Below the pieces are notes generated by a model, which worked only from the letters and a program-made list of their open reading frames with translations, made no database searches and was not told the DNA's origin. From Scatosoma sp045576335 (GTDB lineage: Bacteria; Bacillota; Clostridia; Christensenellales; Borkfalkiaceae): 21,677 nt of DNA. Below, piece by piece: positions 1 through 5,843 of this stretch; the stretch's first letter is position 1, and every line of letters starts with the position of its first letter. The stretch is from contig JAZNGH010000025.1 of the NCBI GenBank assembly GCA_045576335.1, positions 1-21,677 of the forward strand, written 5' to 3'. The position numbers and the translations under genes were made by a program.

Positions 1-2
1 AG

Positions 3-599
3 AATATCTACACGGCGATCAAAGTGGAAAAGGATATTTCCGAGTGTATCGTTCCGACGGAATACGAGGGCTTGGATCTTGTGCCGTCCTCGTCGCTTAT
101 GAGCTCGATTGAGTTTGACCTGTTCACCAAATGGCAGAGGGAGTTTATCCTGAAAAAATGCCTTGAACCCGTGCGCGCGCGGGGGTATTACGATTATATC
201 CTGATCGATTCGCCACCGACCTTGGGGGGCTGGGTAATGAATATTATGTGCGCGTCCGATTGCGTGGTCATTCCCGTAGAAGCCAGCCCTTGGGGCTTGT
301 TCGGGCTTGCGAATATGTTTGAATTTTGCAATCAAGCGAAATCGATTGCACCACAACTGGAAATTTTGGGTATCGCCATCACCAAAGCGGACGAAAGAAA
401 AAAATATTTCAAACAGACGATGGAAACGCTGAAAGCGACGGACGGCGTGCGGTTGTTTGAAAACTATGTTCGCGTGGACAGCGCGGTGGAATGGGCACAG
501 GATAACAGCAAGCCCGTAGTAGCGTATAAAAAGACGAGCCGTAGTGCCGTCGAGTATATAAATCTGACGAAGGAGATTATGAAGTATGCCAATCGGTAA
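3..599 (+). CDS. parA: ParA-family partition ATPase, 3' part only
   Basis: The reading frame is open from the left edge (first full codon at base 3), so the start codon and the Walker A P-loop lie outside the window. What is visible is the second half of a ParA/Soj/MinD-type deviant Walker ATPase: the Walker B segment YILIDSPPTLGG (canonical IDCPPSLG), then an alternating strand-helix region with VVIPVEAS and the nucleotide-pocket-like stretch ILGIAITKADERKKY, and a helical C-terminus. Family knowledge: such ATPases move or segregate plasmids, integrative elements or chromosomes together with a DNA-bound partner. The gene overlaps the next one by 14 bases, indicating translational coupling. 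No parB-like gene of normal size is seen. A GTG at 24 is an in-frame codon, not the likely start, because coding character continues upstream. The family assignment is firm; a chromosomal versus mobile-element role is not decided. Confidence 0.9.
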   Translation, partial: NIYTAIKVEKDISECIVPTEYEGLDLVPSSSLMSSIEFDLFTKWQREFILKKCLEPVRARGYYDYILIDSPPTLGGWVMNIMCASDCVVIPVEASPWGLFGLANMFEFCNQAKSIAPQLEILGIAITKADERKKYFKQTMETLKATDGVRLFENYVRVDSAVEWAQDNSKPVVAYKKTSRSAVEYINLTKEIMKYANR

Positions 600-849
600 A
601 AATGCAATCAAGAGAGTGGAGAACAACGGGTATTCGAAAGTGAAAACGGATGCGCCCGATATGCAAAACAGCCACGTTATCGCAAACGTGGACGAGCAAG
701 TTATGGAAAAAATCGTTACGCCCGTAGAAAAGGAAACGAAAAAACCTACGGCGAAAAAGACGCCGAAAAAAGCGGCTTGCAAAGCCGCTAAAAAGGACGG
801 ATTTATCCGCGTGGAAGTGGGCGGAGAAATGCCGTATTATTTGCTTTAA
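586..849 (+). CDS. Small Lys/Ala-rich protein coupled to ParA
   Basis: This 87-residue protein starts at ATG 586 inside the end of parA, with GAAGGAG at 569-575 as ribosome binding site. The N-terminus (IGKNAIKRVENNGYSKV) is polar. The middle (about residues 44-71) is a low-complexity run of Lys, Ala, Pro and Thr, typical of non-specific DNA-binding or flexible tails, and the end (FIRVEVGGEMPYYLL) looks like a short folded strand segment. No named domain is recognised. Position and overlap suggest it is the DNA-side partner or accessory factor of ParA, replacing a classical ParB; this is inference only. An intrinsic terminator follows directly, so parA and this gene end one transcript. Confidence 0.75.
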   Translation: MPIGKNAIKRVENNGYSKVKTDAPDMQNSHVIANVDEQVMEKIVTPVEKETKKPTAKKTPKKAACKAAKKDGFIRVEVGGEMPYYLL

Positions 850-857
850 GAAAATTG

Positions 858-890
858 CCGAAAGCAGTTCTGCTTTCGGGAAAATTTTTT
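858..890. terminator. Intrinsic terminator between convergent genes
   Basis: A perfect 10-bp stem (CCGAAAGCAG at 858-867 with CTGCTTTCGG at 870-879) is followed by AAAA and a run of T from 885. It ends the parA operon. In the other direction the stem is followed by CAATTTTCTT, so it probably also serves the minus-strand XRE gene, whose stop codon sits at its edge. Confidence 0.85.
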
Positions 891-1093
891 TAATATTCCT
901 TTTTTAATCCTAATAAATAATCCGCGCTAACGTCAAAAAACACGCTCAATTTTCTCAAAGCGTTATAATCGGGGAGGCGGTTTGCGTTCAACCAACCGCT
1001 AATCGTCGTTACGGGAATATCCGCTTGTTTGCTTAATTGCCGTTGATTGATGCCTTTTTCATTTAATAAATTTAATAAAATTTCCTTGAACAT
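890..1093 (-). CDS. XRE (Cro/CI-type) repressor, 67 aa
   Basis: Starting at ATG 1093 gives a compact HTH_3 domain of 67 residues: MFKEILLNLLNEKG (helix 1), INQRQLSKQADI (helix 2), PVTTISGWLNANRLPD (recognition helix), then NALRKLSVFFDVSADYLLG, the classic end of SinR/CI-type domains. It is a stand-alone DNA-binding protein without a sensor domain. An upstream in-frame TTG at 1111 would put the start inside the promoter and is rejected. No ribosome binding site precedes ATG 1093, and the TATAAT at 1105-1100 places transcription start at about the ATG, so the mRNA is probably leaderless. Three palindromes that look like its operators lie between it and the divergent gene at 1203; autoregulation and repression of that gene are inferred. 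Confidence 0.9.
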   Translation of the reverse strand: MFKEILLNLLNEKGINQRQLSKQADIPVTTISGWLNANRLPDYNALRKLSVFFDVSADYLLGLKKEY

Positions 1094-1099
1094 ATTTAT

Positions 1100-1108
1100 A
1101 TTATACCA
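1100..1108 (-). promoter_or_regulatory. Extended -10 promoter of the XRE gene
   Basis: Read leftward, TGGTATAAT is a full TGn extended -10 (hexamer at 1105-1100). No good -35 is present; operator 1 (1114-1129) occupies that place. The predicted start falls at about 1093, the A of the ATG. Confidence 0.65.
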
Positions 1109-1113
1109 CAAAA

Positions 1114-1179
1114 ATACCTAAAAAGGTATTGACATACCTAAATAGGTATGCTATAATATAGGCGTACCTAAAAAGGTAT
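1114..1179. promoter_or_regulatory. Three 16-bp palindromic operators
   Basis: Operator 1 (1114-1129, ATACCTAAAAAGGTAT), operator 2 (1134-1149, ATACCTAAATAGGTAT) and operator 3 (1164-1179, GTACCTAAAAAGGTAT) share the half site TACCT. Their centres are 20 and 30 bp apart, so all face the same side of the helix. Operator 2 fills the spacer of the rightward promoter, operator 3 covers its start point, and operator 1 covers the -35 region of the leftward XRE promoter. The binding protein is inferred to be the neighbouring XRE protein. Confidence 0.85.
1129..1157 (+). promoter_or_regulatory. Consensus promoter of the 117-aa gene
   Basis: TTGACA at 1129-1134, a 17-base spacer and TATAAT at 1152-1157 form a perfect sigma-A promoter. 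Operator 2 lies inside the spacer. The start point is expected near 1164. GAGGTG at 1191-1196 is the ribosome binding site and fixes the start of the next gene at ATG 1203. Confidence 0.85.
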
Positions 1180-1202
1180 AGTAAAAATTTGAGGTGTATA
1201 AT

Positions 1203-1556
1203 ATGACAAGAAAGAAGAACAAGGCAATCACGATAAACGAACTTTTTTGCGGAATGCCGTTTTTGCGGGAATATTTCAAAGAGCAAGAACGGATAATCAA
1301 AAAGTTTGGGGAAGGAACGGACAATAAAAATCCTACGATAGAAAGGTTAAAAGCGCGAAAGAGAGTGCTTTTAGATACAGCCAAGCGAATGAGGGGAGAA
1401 GATTTACAAATAATTTATTATTTGCATACCTTGTCGAGCGTTCGTACGTGTCACGTGCTGAATGCGTTAAAGAAAATAAAGGAAGCGGAAATTGCGTTTA
1501 ACGTTTTATTACAACAAGACGATAAAGACGTAATGGCAGCCGAAAACGTTGAATAA
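1203..1556 (+). CDS. Unrecognised 117-aa protein under XRE control
   Basis: The start is ATG 1203 (MTRKKNKAIT), 6 bases after GAGGTG; an earlier in-frame GTG at 1194 overlaps the ribosome binding site and is rejected. I do not recognise the family. The protein is charged and predominantly helical, with a basic N-terminus, a Lys/Arg-rich middle (ERLKARKRVLLDTAKRMRGE) and a C-terminal helix pair (NALKKIKEAEIAFNVLLQQDDKD). There is no signal peptide or membrane segment. It is transcribed from a perfect promoter packed with operators, so it is probably kept silent and then strongly expressed when the repressor is lost, as in phage or toxin-type switches. Being small and next to a stand-alone XRE protein, it could be a toxin or an element excision or replication factor; nothing in the sequence decides this. 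Confidence 0.75.
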   Translation: MTRKKNKAITINELFCGMPFLREYFKEQERIIKKFGEGTDNKNPTIERLKARKRVLLDTAKRMRGEDLQIIYYLHTLSSVRTCHVLNALKKIKEAEIAFNVLLQQDDKDVMAAENVE

Positions 1557-1560
1557 AAAT

Positions 1561-1595
1561 ACGCCGTGCTTTTAGAGAGCACGGCGTAGCTTTAT
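1561..1595. terminator. Bidirectional intrinsic terminator
   Basis: A 10-bp stem ACGCCGTGCT (1561-1570) / AGCACGGCGT (1578-1587) with a 7-base loop lies between the convergent 117-aa and AraC genes. Leftward it is followed by TATTTTTATT, a good T tract; rightward only by AGCTTTATT, which is weaker. Confidence 0.75.
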
Positions 1596-2452
1596 TGTAA
1601 GGTCGTTTTCTTGTATTGCGACGGGGTCATGCCCGTATATTTCTTGAATACCTTGGTAAAATAATTCGGACTTTCGAAATGCAGCTTATCCGAAATCACG
1701 GCGGCGGGGATATCCTCGCGGAGCAACGATTTTGCCTCCTGCACTTTCAGGCGGTTATAATACTGAATAATCGAGTAGCCGAGATTTTTCTTAAAAATAT
1801 TATTGATATACGTCTTGGAATAAAAGGTCTTTTCGGAAATATGGTCAAGATTGATATGCCCGTAAAGATGCTCTTTCAAAATCACGACGATATCGTTGAC
1901 GAGGCTGTTTTCAAATTCCACGCTGTTCATTACAAACTTAATTTCCGAATTGTCGTGGATATGCTGACGAATTAAGCGAATAAGCAACGCTTCGATATAG
2001 TTTTCAATGAGCTGTTGCGAGCCGAAGGTCGGCTTGTCCAAGGGCACGAGCTTCTTTTCAAAGGGGAAGCGGAACGCGTTTTTCGCTTCCGTGACGATAT
2101 CGATAATCAGCTTTTTCATTTCCTTATCCAGCGTGGATTTGCCGTAGATAATACTCGCAAAATCCGATTTGCAGTTAAAGCAAACGAAAAACACCGTCGC
2201 GCTTTGATTGTTGAGAGAGGTGTGGAAATGCCGTTCGCCCGGCGCGAGCAAATAACAATCCCCTTGCTTTAAGAGCGCCTCTTCCTTGTCCGTATGAAAG
2301 CAAAGCGCGCCGTTATCCACGTACACGAATTCGTGAAAGAGGTGCGTTTCCTCGGGATAGGAAAAATCGGGAGGAAGCACCATGTGCTCAATCGTGACGA
2401 GGTTGGTAATCGTCAAAGCCTTTTTTACGTAATAGCTGTAATATTTTCTCAT
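1592..2452 (-). CDS. AraC-family transcription regulator (first of two)
   Basis: This 286-aa protein has an N-terminal cupin-like sensor (about residues 20-150; PEETHLFHEFVYVDNGALCF, then GDCYLLAPGERHFH) and a C-terminal double helix-turn-helix from about residue 184 to the end, finishing with the AraC signature SPNYFTKVFKKYTGMTPSQY. The start at ATG 2452 is preceded by AAGGGG. It is divergent from the M81 hydrolase gene at 2613 across 160 bases that contain promoters for both and a 20-bp-spaced direct repeat. By analogy with the family it probably binds a small molecule and activates the 2613-5805 genes; the ligand is unknown. Full length, no damage seen. Confidence 0.93.
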   Translation of the reverse strand: MRKYYSYYVKKALTITNLVTIEHMVLPPDFSYPEETHLFHEFVYVDNGALCFHTDKEEALLKQGDCYLLAPGERHFHTSLNNQSATVFFVCFNCKSDFASIIYGKSTLDKEMKKLIIDIVTEAKNAFRFPFEKKLVPLDKPTFGSQQLIENYIEALLIRLIRQHIHDNSEIKFVMNSVEFENSLVNDIVVILKEHLYGHINLDHISEKTFYSKTYINNIFKKNLGYSIIQYYNRLKVQEAKSLLREDIPAAVISDKLHFESPNYFTKVFKKYTGMTPSQYKKTTLQ

Positions 2453-2470
2453 AGCTTACCCCTTTATACT

Positions 2471-2499
2471 ATCATAACAAAAAACAAGCAGAAAATCAA
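2471..2499 (-). promoter_or_regulatory. Promoter of the first AraC gene
   Basis: Read leftward: TTGATT (2499-2494), 17-base spacer, TATGAT (2476-2471). The AAGGGG ribosome binding site follows before ATG 2452. The 9-mer ACTATCATA that contains this -10 recurs at 2589-2597, just after the divergent start point. Confidence 0.6.
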
Positions 2500-2507
2500 T
2501 AGACTTG

Positions 2508-2540
2508 ACCATTTAGTTTTATTTTTTACCATTTTTGTTT
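2508..2540 (+). promoter_or_regulatory. Direct repeat, candidate AraC binding site
   Basis: ACCATTTAGTTTT (2508-2520) and ACCATTTTTGTTT (2528-2540) are near-identical direct repeats with a 20-bp period, about two helical turns. They end 11 bases before the rightward -35. AraC-type activators typically bind such tandem sites next to the -35. Low-complexity T-rich sequence weakens the case. Confidence 0.4.
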
Positions 2541-2551
2541 TTTTTAATACA

Positions 2552-2580
2552 TTGTCAAAGCGCCTAAATAATGATATAAT
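2552..2580 (+). promoter_or_regulatory. Promoter of the M81 gene set
   Basis: TTGTCA (2552-2557), 17-base spacer, TATAAT (2575-2580) with TG at 2572-2573 giving an extended -10. AGGAGAG at 2597-2603 is the ribosome binding site for ATG 2613. Confidence 0.75.
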
Positions 2581-2612
2581 TTTGTTAGACTATCATAGGA
2601 GAGTAGACGAAG

Positions 2613-4004
2613 ATGAAAATTATCGTTGCATCCTTTCAATGTGAAGCGAACAGCAAAGCCAAGCTGCACCCTAAAAAACACGATTTCGAATATTTCAAGG
2701 GTGAAGATATCTTCAAGAAGCTTGCCGTAAAGGACGTTTTCGAAAAAAACGGCTTTGAGGTAGTGCCTTCCGTTTACGCGGTGGCGTTGCCGTCCGCGAC
2801 GGTAGAAAAAGACGTGTACGATTATTACGCGGAGCAAATTTTGGATACCGTGCGCGCAAATCCCGATGCGGAGGGCGTATTCATTTTCTTCCACGGCAGT
2901 ATGGAAGTGGAGGAAATCGGCAGCGGCGAGCTGTACTTGTTAAAAGAAATCCGCAAAATCGTTTCCAAAGATTGCTTGATTGCGCTCTCTTTGGACGCGC
3001 ACGCAAATATTACGGACGAGCTTTGCTCGTACGCGGATATTATCAGCGGTTTTAAGACCGTACCCCATATCGACCAAGTGGAAACGCAGCTCCGTAGCGC
3101 GAACGCGCTCGTGCATTGCTTGAAAAATAATATCAAGCCGTACGCACAAATGGTGCGCGTACCCTTCCTTTTGAAAAACGATACCCTGCAAACGGCGTAC
3201 GAGCCGCTCAAAGGCTTGATTGAAGAAACGCTTGCGCTCGAACAGCGCGACGATATATTCACGGCGAATTTGTTTTTGGGGCATTGCTGGATAGACGCTC
3301 CCAACACGAGCGCGTCCACCGTCGTTTGTGCAACGAGCGAAGAAACGGCAAAAAGCGTAGCCAAGGATTTGGCGAACAAGCTTTGGGCGACGCGCCGCTC
3401 CTATAAATTTCTTTGCGAAGCAGAGCTGCCCGAGGAGTGCGTAAAACGCGCGATTGAGGGCAAAGAAAGGCGTATCTTTATCACGGACAGCGGCGACAAC
3501 ACGACCGCGGGCGCGGAGGGCGATACGACGGGTATTTTGCGGTTGTTTTTGGCGGAAAATCCGACGAAAAAGACGTGCGTTGCGGGCATTACCGATTACG
3601 AGCTTGTCAATGCGCTTTGGGATAAAGCGGACGGCGAAGAGGTGTATGTAGCAAGCTTTGATAAAAAGGGCGTCGTAAAATCGCACGGCGATATTTTGGG
3701 TTGGACGAAAGAAATTATCGGCAGAAGCTTGACGGTTTCCTTCGGCAACGTAGACGCGGTGTTCACCGAATACAGAAGCGCGTTTATCGAAAAGGGCAAT
3801 TTCGACAAGGCGAACGTGGATTTGCTCGGTTACGAAATCGTCGTGGTAAAGCTTGGGTATCTTTTCACGGAATTGAAACCGTATGCGGATAGGGAATTGT
3901 TCGCACTTTCGGACGGCGCAAGCTGTGTAGAGCTGGCTCGGCTTAATTTGCAAAAAATAATCCGTCCTATGTTCCCTTTGGACGAGTTTGAATTTGAAGC
4001 TTAA
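2613..4004 (+). CDS. M81-family (MlrC-like) metallohydrolase
   Basis: At 463 aa this is close to the usual size of the MlrC / M81 family, named for the enzyme that degrades linearised microcystin; most members act on unknown small amides or peptides. Family landmarks are in order: the N-terminal strand with Glu11 and Asn13 (SFQCEANS), FHGSM at 93-97, the zinc-site block LDAHAN at 127-132, PHID at 151-154, and the C-terminal glycine-rich loop DSGDNTTAGAEGDTT at 292-306. There is no signal peptide, so it is cytoplasmic. It is the first gene after an AraC-linked promoter and is followed by an M24-family gene, which suggests joint action on one substrate. The true substrate is not known; calling it a microcystinase would be wrong without evidence. 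Confidence 0.9.
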   Translation: MKIIVASFQCEANSKAKLHPKKHDFEYFKGEDIFKKLAVKDVFEKNGFEVVPSVYAVALPSATVEKDVYDYYAEQILDTVRANPDAEGVFIFFHGSMEVEEIGSGELYLLKEIRKIVSKDCLIALSLDAHANITDELCSYADIISGFKTVPHIDQVETQLRSANALVHCLKNNIKPYAQMVRVPFLLKNDTLQTAYEPLKGLIEETLALEQRDDIFTANLFLGHCWIDAPNTSASTVVCATSEETAKSVAKDLANKLWATRRSYKFLCEAELPEECVKRAIEGKERRIFITDSGDNTTAGAEGDTTGILRLFLAENPTKKTCVAGITDYELVNALWDKADGEEVYVASFDKKGVVKSHGDILGWTKEIIGRSLTVSFGNVDAVFTEYRSAFIEKGNFDKANVDLLGYEIVVVKLGYLFTELKPYADRELFALSDGASCVELARLNLQKIIRPMFPLDEFEFEA

Positions 4005-4017
4005 AATCACGTTCGCC

Positions 4018-4084
4018 GTCATACCGAGCGTAGGGCGTTGCCCCGAAGTCGAGCGTATCTCGTTACTCGTTCGGTTGGTATAAT
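4018..4084 (+). repeat. Intergenic hairpin element with an edge -10 box
   Basis: This non-coding block between the M81 and M24 genes begins GTCATACCGAGCG and contains GGGCGTTGCCC (a small hairpin near 4033-4043) and CGAGCGTATCTCG. Its ends pair: ATACC (4021-4025) with GGTAT (4077-4081), or CCGAGCG (4024-4030) with CGTTCGG (4068-4074) using one G-U pair. It resembles the GTCATxCCGAGC...GTCGAGxxATCTC intergenic repeats I recognise from many bacterial genomes (recall, not checked). Its right end forms TGGTATAAT (4076-4084), an extended -10 that could start an M24 transcript; no good -35 is present. Confidence 0.55.
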
Positions 4085-4121
4085 AAACAACGAAAAAAAT
4101 ATAAATTAAGGAGATAAAAAA

Positions 4122-5294
4122 ATGGCTTATTACAACAAACAAGAAACGCAAAACAGAGTTGCGAAAGTGGTAAAGTTGCTCAACGATACGAATACCGATA
4201 TCGCAATTATCTATTTTGACGAGCTCAACGTGGCAAACGGCTGGTACTTAACGGGCTGGTGCGGTCAGTTCGAAAAGGGTGCGGTTTTGGTTGGTCGCGA
4301 CGGTACGACGATGCTGCTCGGCGGTCCTGAAAGCGAACCTTTTGCAAAACAGGACTCCGCAATCACGGACGTAAGATGCTTCCCCGTATTTATGGTACCC
4401 GACGAGGAATATCCCTTGGCGACCATCATCAGTTTCAGCGATTTGTTTGCGGAATTGACGGCAAAATTCCCCGTAAAAAAGGTTGGTCTTGTCGGTACGA
4501 CGGATATGCCTTACGCGGTGCACGAGGATCTCGTAAAGGGCTTCGAGGGTTGCGAAATCGTCGATTTGACGGAGGATTATTTGAAATTCAGATACGTAAA
4601 GAGCGACTGGGAAGTGGAGCAGGCTCGCGCGGCTACTGTTCTTGCTTGCAAGGCGTACAAGGCAATGGCTGAAAAGGTGAAAGCAGGCAATAAGGAATAC
4701 GAGGTTGCCGCGGCAGGTGAAGCGGTTTGCCGTGAAAACGGTGCGGACAGCTTCGCGTACAGAACCATCGTCGGCAGCGGTATCCGCTCCAACGCGGTCG
4801 TGCCTACGGCTACGAATAAAGTAATGGAAAACGGCGAAATGGTAATGCTCGGTATCGCGCCCCGTATCAACGGTTATGCGGGTACGTTCGGTCATACCGT
4901 TCCCGTAAGCGGCGAATACACCCCCGAACAGAGAAAGTGCCTTATCGATATGATTGAGGTTATGAAGCTGACGAAGAGTATGCTCAAAATCGGCAATACG
5001 GGTAGAGATATCGACGCGGTGGGCAGAAAGCTTTACGAAGAAGGCGGATATTTGAGATATCTCGTATGTCCGTTCGCGCACACCATGGGTCTTATGGAAG
5101 CGGAAGCGCCTTTCTTCGGTCCTAACGGCGACGTACCCCTTGAAAAGAATATGATTATCAACGTAGACGTTTCCTTCTTCGGGCATCCTACGCTTCACGG
5201 GCTTCGCGTGGAAACCTGCTACGTAATCACCGAAAACGGTGCAGAGCCTTTGTGCCCCGAGTTCGAAGAAGAATTATTTAACTATGTAAAATAA
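4122..5294 (+). CDS. M24-fold (creatinase/prolidase-like) protein, ligand-poor
   Basis: A 390-aa protein with the creatinase-type N-terminal domain (1-155) and a C-terminal pita-bread domain (about 160-380). The order of motifs is that of aminopeptidase P / prolidase / creatinase, but the metal site is mostly gone: the canonical DxG...D segment reads GIAPRINGYAGTFGHT (residues 244-259, both Asp absent), the first Glu is replaced by Asp349 (INVDVSFF), and only His320 (FAHTMG) and Glu364 (GLRVET) remain. The proton-shuttle His after SGxN is also missing (SNAVVPTA). Creatinase is a known metal-free member of this fold, so a metal-independent C-N hydrolase or a binding protein is plausible; the substrate is unknown. 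AAGGAG at 4108-4113 supports ATG 4122. It lies between the M81 and ASRT genes and is probably co-regulated with them. Confidence 0.85.
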   Translation: MAYYNKQETQNRVAKVVKLLNDTNTDIAIIYFDELNVANGWYLTGWCGQFEKGAVLVGRDGTTMLLGGPESEPFAKQDSAITDVRCFPVFMVPDEEYPLATIISFSDLFAELTAKFPVKKVGLVGTTDMPYAVHEDLVKGFEGCEIVDLTEDYLKFRYVKSDWEVEQARAATVLACKAYKAMAEKVKAGNKEYEVAAAGEAVCRENGADSFAYRTIVGSGIRSNAVVPTATNKVMENGEMVMLGIAPRINGYAGTFGHTVPVSGEYTPEQRKCLIDMIEVMKLTKSMLKIGNTGRDIDAVGRKLYEEGGYLRYLVCPFAHTMGLMEAEAPFFGPNGDVPLEKNMIINVDVSFFGHPTLHGLRVETCYVITENGAEPLCPEFEEELFNYVK

Positions 5295-5415
5295 AAATCC
5301 GTATATGCGTCGCAATACGGCGTTGCGCTGGCGTTTTCCCTTGCTCGTTTACGCATTAGTAAACTCCCGTCGGGAAAGCCGCGCGCGCCTTGTCTTGCTC
5401 GCATCTACGAATTTT
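5293..5415. repeat. About 120-bp imperfect palindromic element
   Basis: Nearly the whole gap before the ASRT gene folds on itself. Outer arms AAAAATCCGTATATGCG (5293-5309) and CGCATCTACGAATTTT (5400-5415) match over most positions. An inner stem pairs TTTCCC (5335-5340) with GGGAAA (5372-5377), and the tip is a perfect hairpin GTTTAC (5347-5352) / GTAAAC (5359-5364) with loop GCATTA. The CG-rich parts between (5310-5333, 5378-5399) also pair imperfectly. It overlaps the last two bases of the M24 stop codon. It could be a MITE- or REP-like mobile repeat or an RNA hairpin that moderates read-through to the next gene. No ORF or T tract is present. Confidence 0.65.
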
Positions 5416-5439
5416 AAGAATAATTAAGGAGAAAATATT

Positions 5440-5805
5440 ATGAAAAACGGTAAAAAGAACTGGGTATTTTGCGACGGTGATTTGCCTCCTCACGGCGACA
5501 ATCCCGACTTCCTCGGTCACGAGGCACTTATGATTACGAACGTGTCCAAAAAGGACGCGCACATTCGTATCAAGGTTATTTTCGAGGATAAGCCCCCTTA
5601 CGATAAGGTGACGATTGACTTGCCCGCGGAGCGCACGACGTGCTTGCGCCTCGATTATCCTATCGGCAAGGAAAAGTATCAAATTCCTTTCGGACAGTAT
5701 GCGCTTCATATCATTTCCGACGTTCCCGTATGCGCTTGCTTCGGTCGTTTGGACGTAAGACAAAGCAATATGGCGTATTACAGCCTTTCGGGATACGCTT
5801 TCTAA
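5440..5805 (+). CDS. ASRT-family protein (sensory rhodopsin transducer family)
   Basis: A full-length 121-aa member of the Anabaena sensory rhodopsin transducer family (Pfam ASRT): the signature elements WVFCDGDLPP, GHEALMITN, DAHIRIKVIFED, PAERTTCLRLDYPIG, YALHIISDVPV and FGRLDVRQSNMAYYSLSGY are all present. The family is a small beta-sandwich that tetramerises; most members have no rhodopsin partner and have been proposed to bind small molecules, often near sugar-metabolism genes. No rhodopsin gene is in this window, so a ligand-binding or accessory enzyme role in the M81-M24 set is more likely than phototransduction (inference). AAGGAG at 5426-5431 supports ATG 5440. A strong terminator follows, closing the gene set. 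Confidence 0.92.
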   Translation: MKNGKKNWVFCDGDLPPHGDNPDFLGHEALMITNVSKKDAHIRIKVIFEDKPPYDKVTIDLPAERTTCLRLDYPIGKEKYQIPFGQYALHIISDVPVCACFGRLDVRQSNMAYYSLSGYAF

Positions 5806-5813
5806 AAAAATCG

Positions 5814-5843
5814 AAAAGCCGAGCTGAAAAGCTCGGCTTTTTT
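5814..5843. terminator. Bidirectional intrinsic terminator
   Basis: Stem GCCGAGCT (5818-5825) / AGCTCGGC (5830-5837) with a GAAA tetraloop, extended by AAAA/TTTT on the outside, and T tracts on both strands. It separates the convergent ASRT and second AraC genes. Confidence 0.92.

Noticed and set aside
2613..4004. Microcystin-degrading enzyme
   Set aside because: Only family membership (M81) is supported; mlrA, mlrB and mlrD are not present and the context is sugar metabolism.
5440..5805. Phototransduction role for the ASRT protein
   Set aside because: No microbial rhodopsin or retinal-synthesis gene is in the window, and most ASRT proteins lack such partners.
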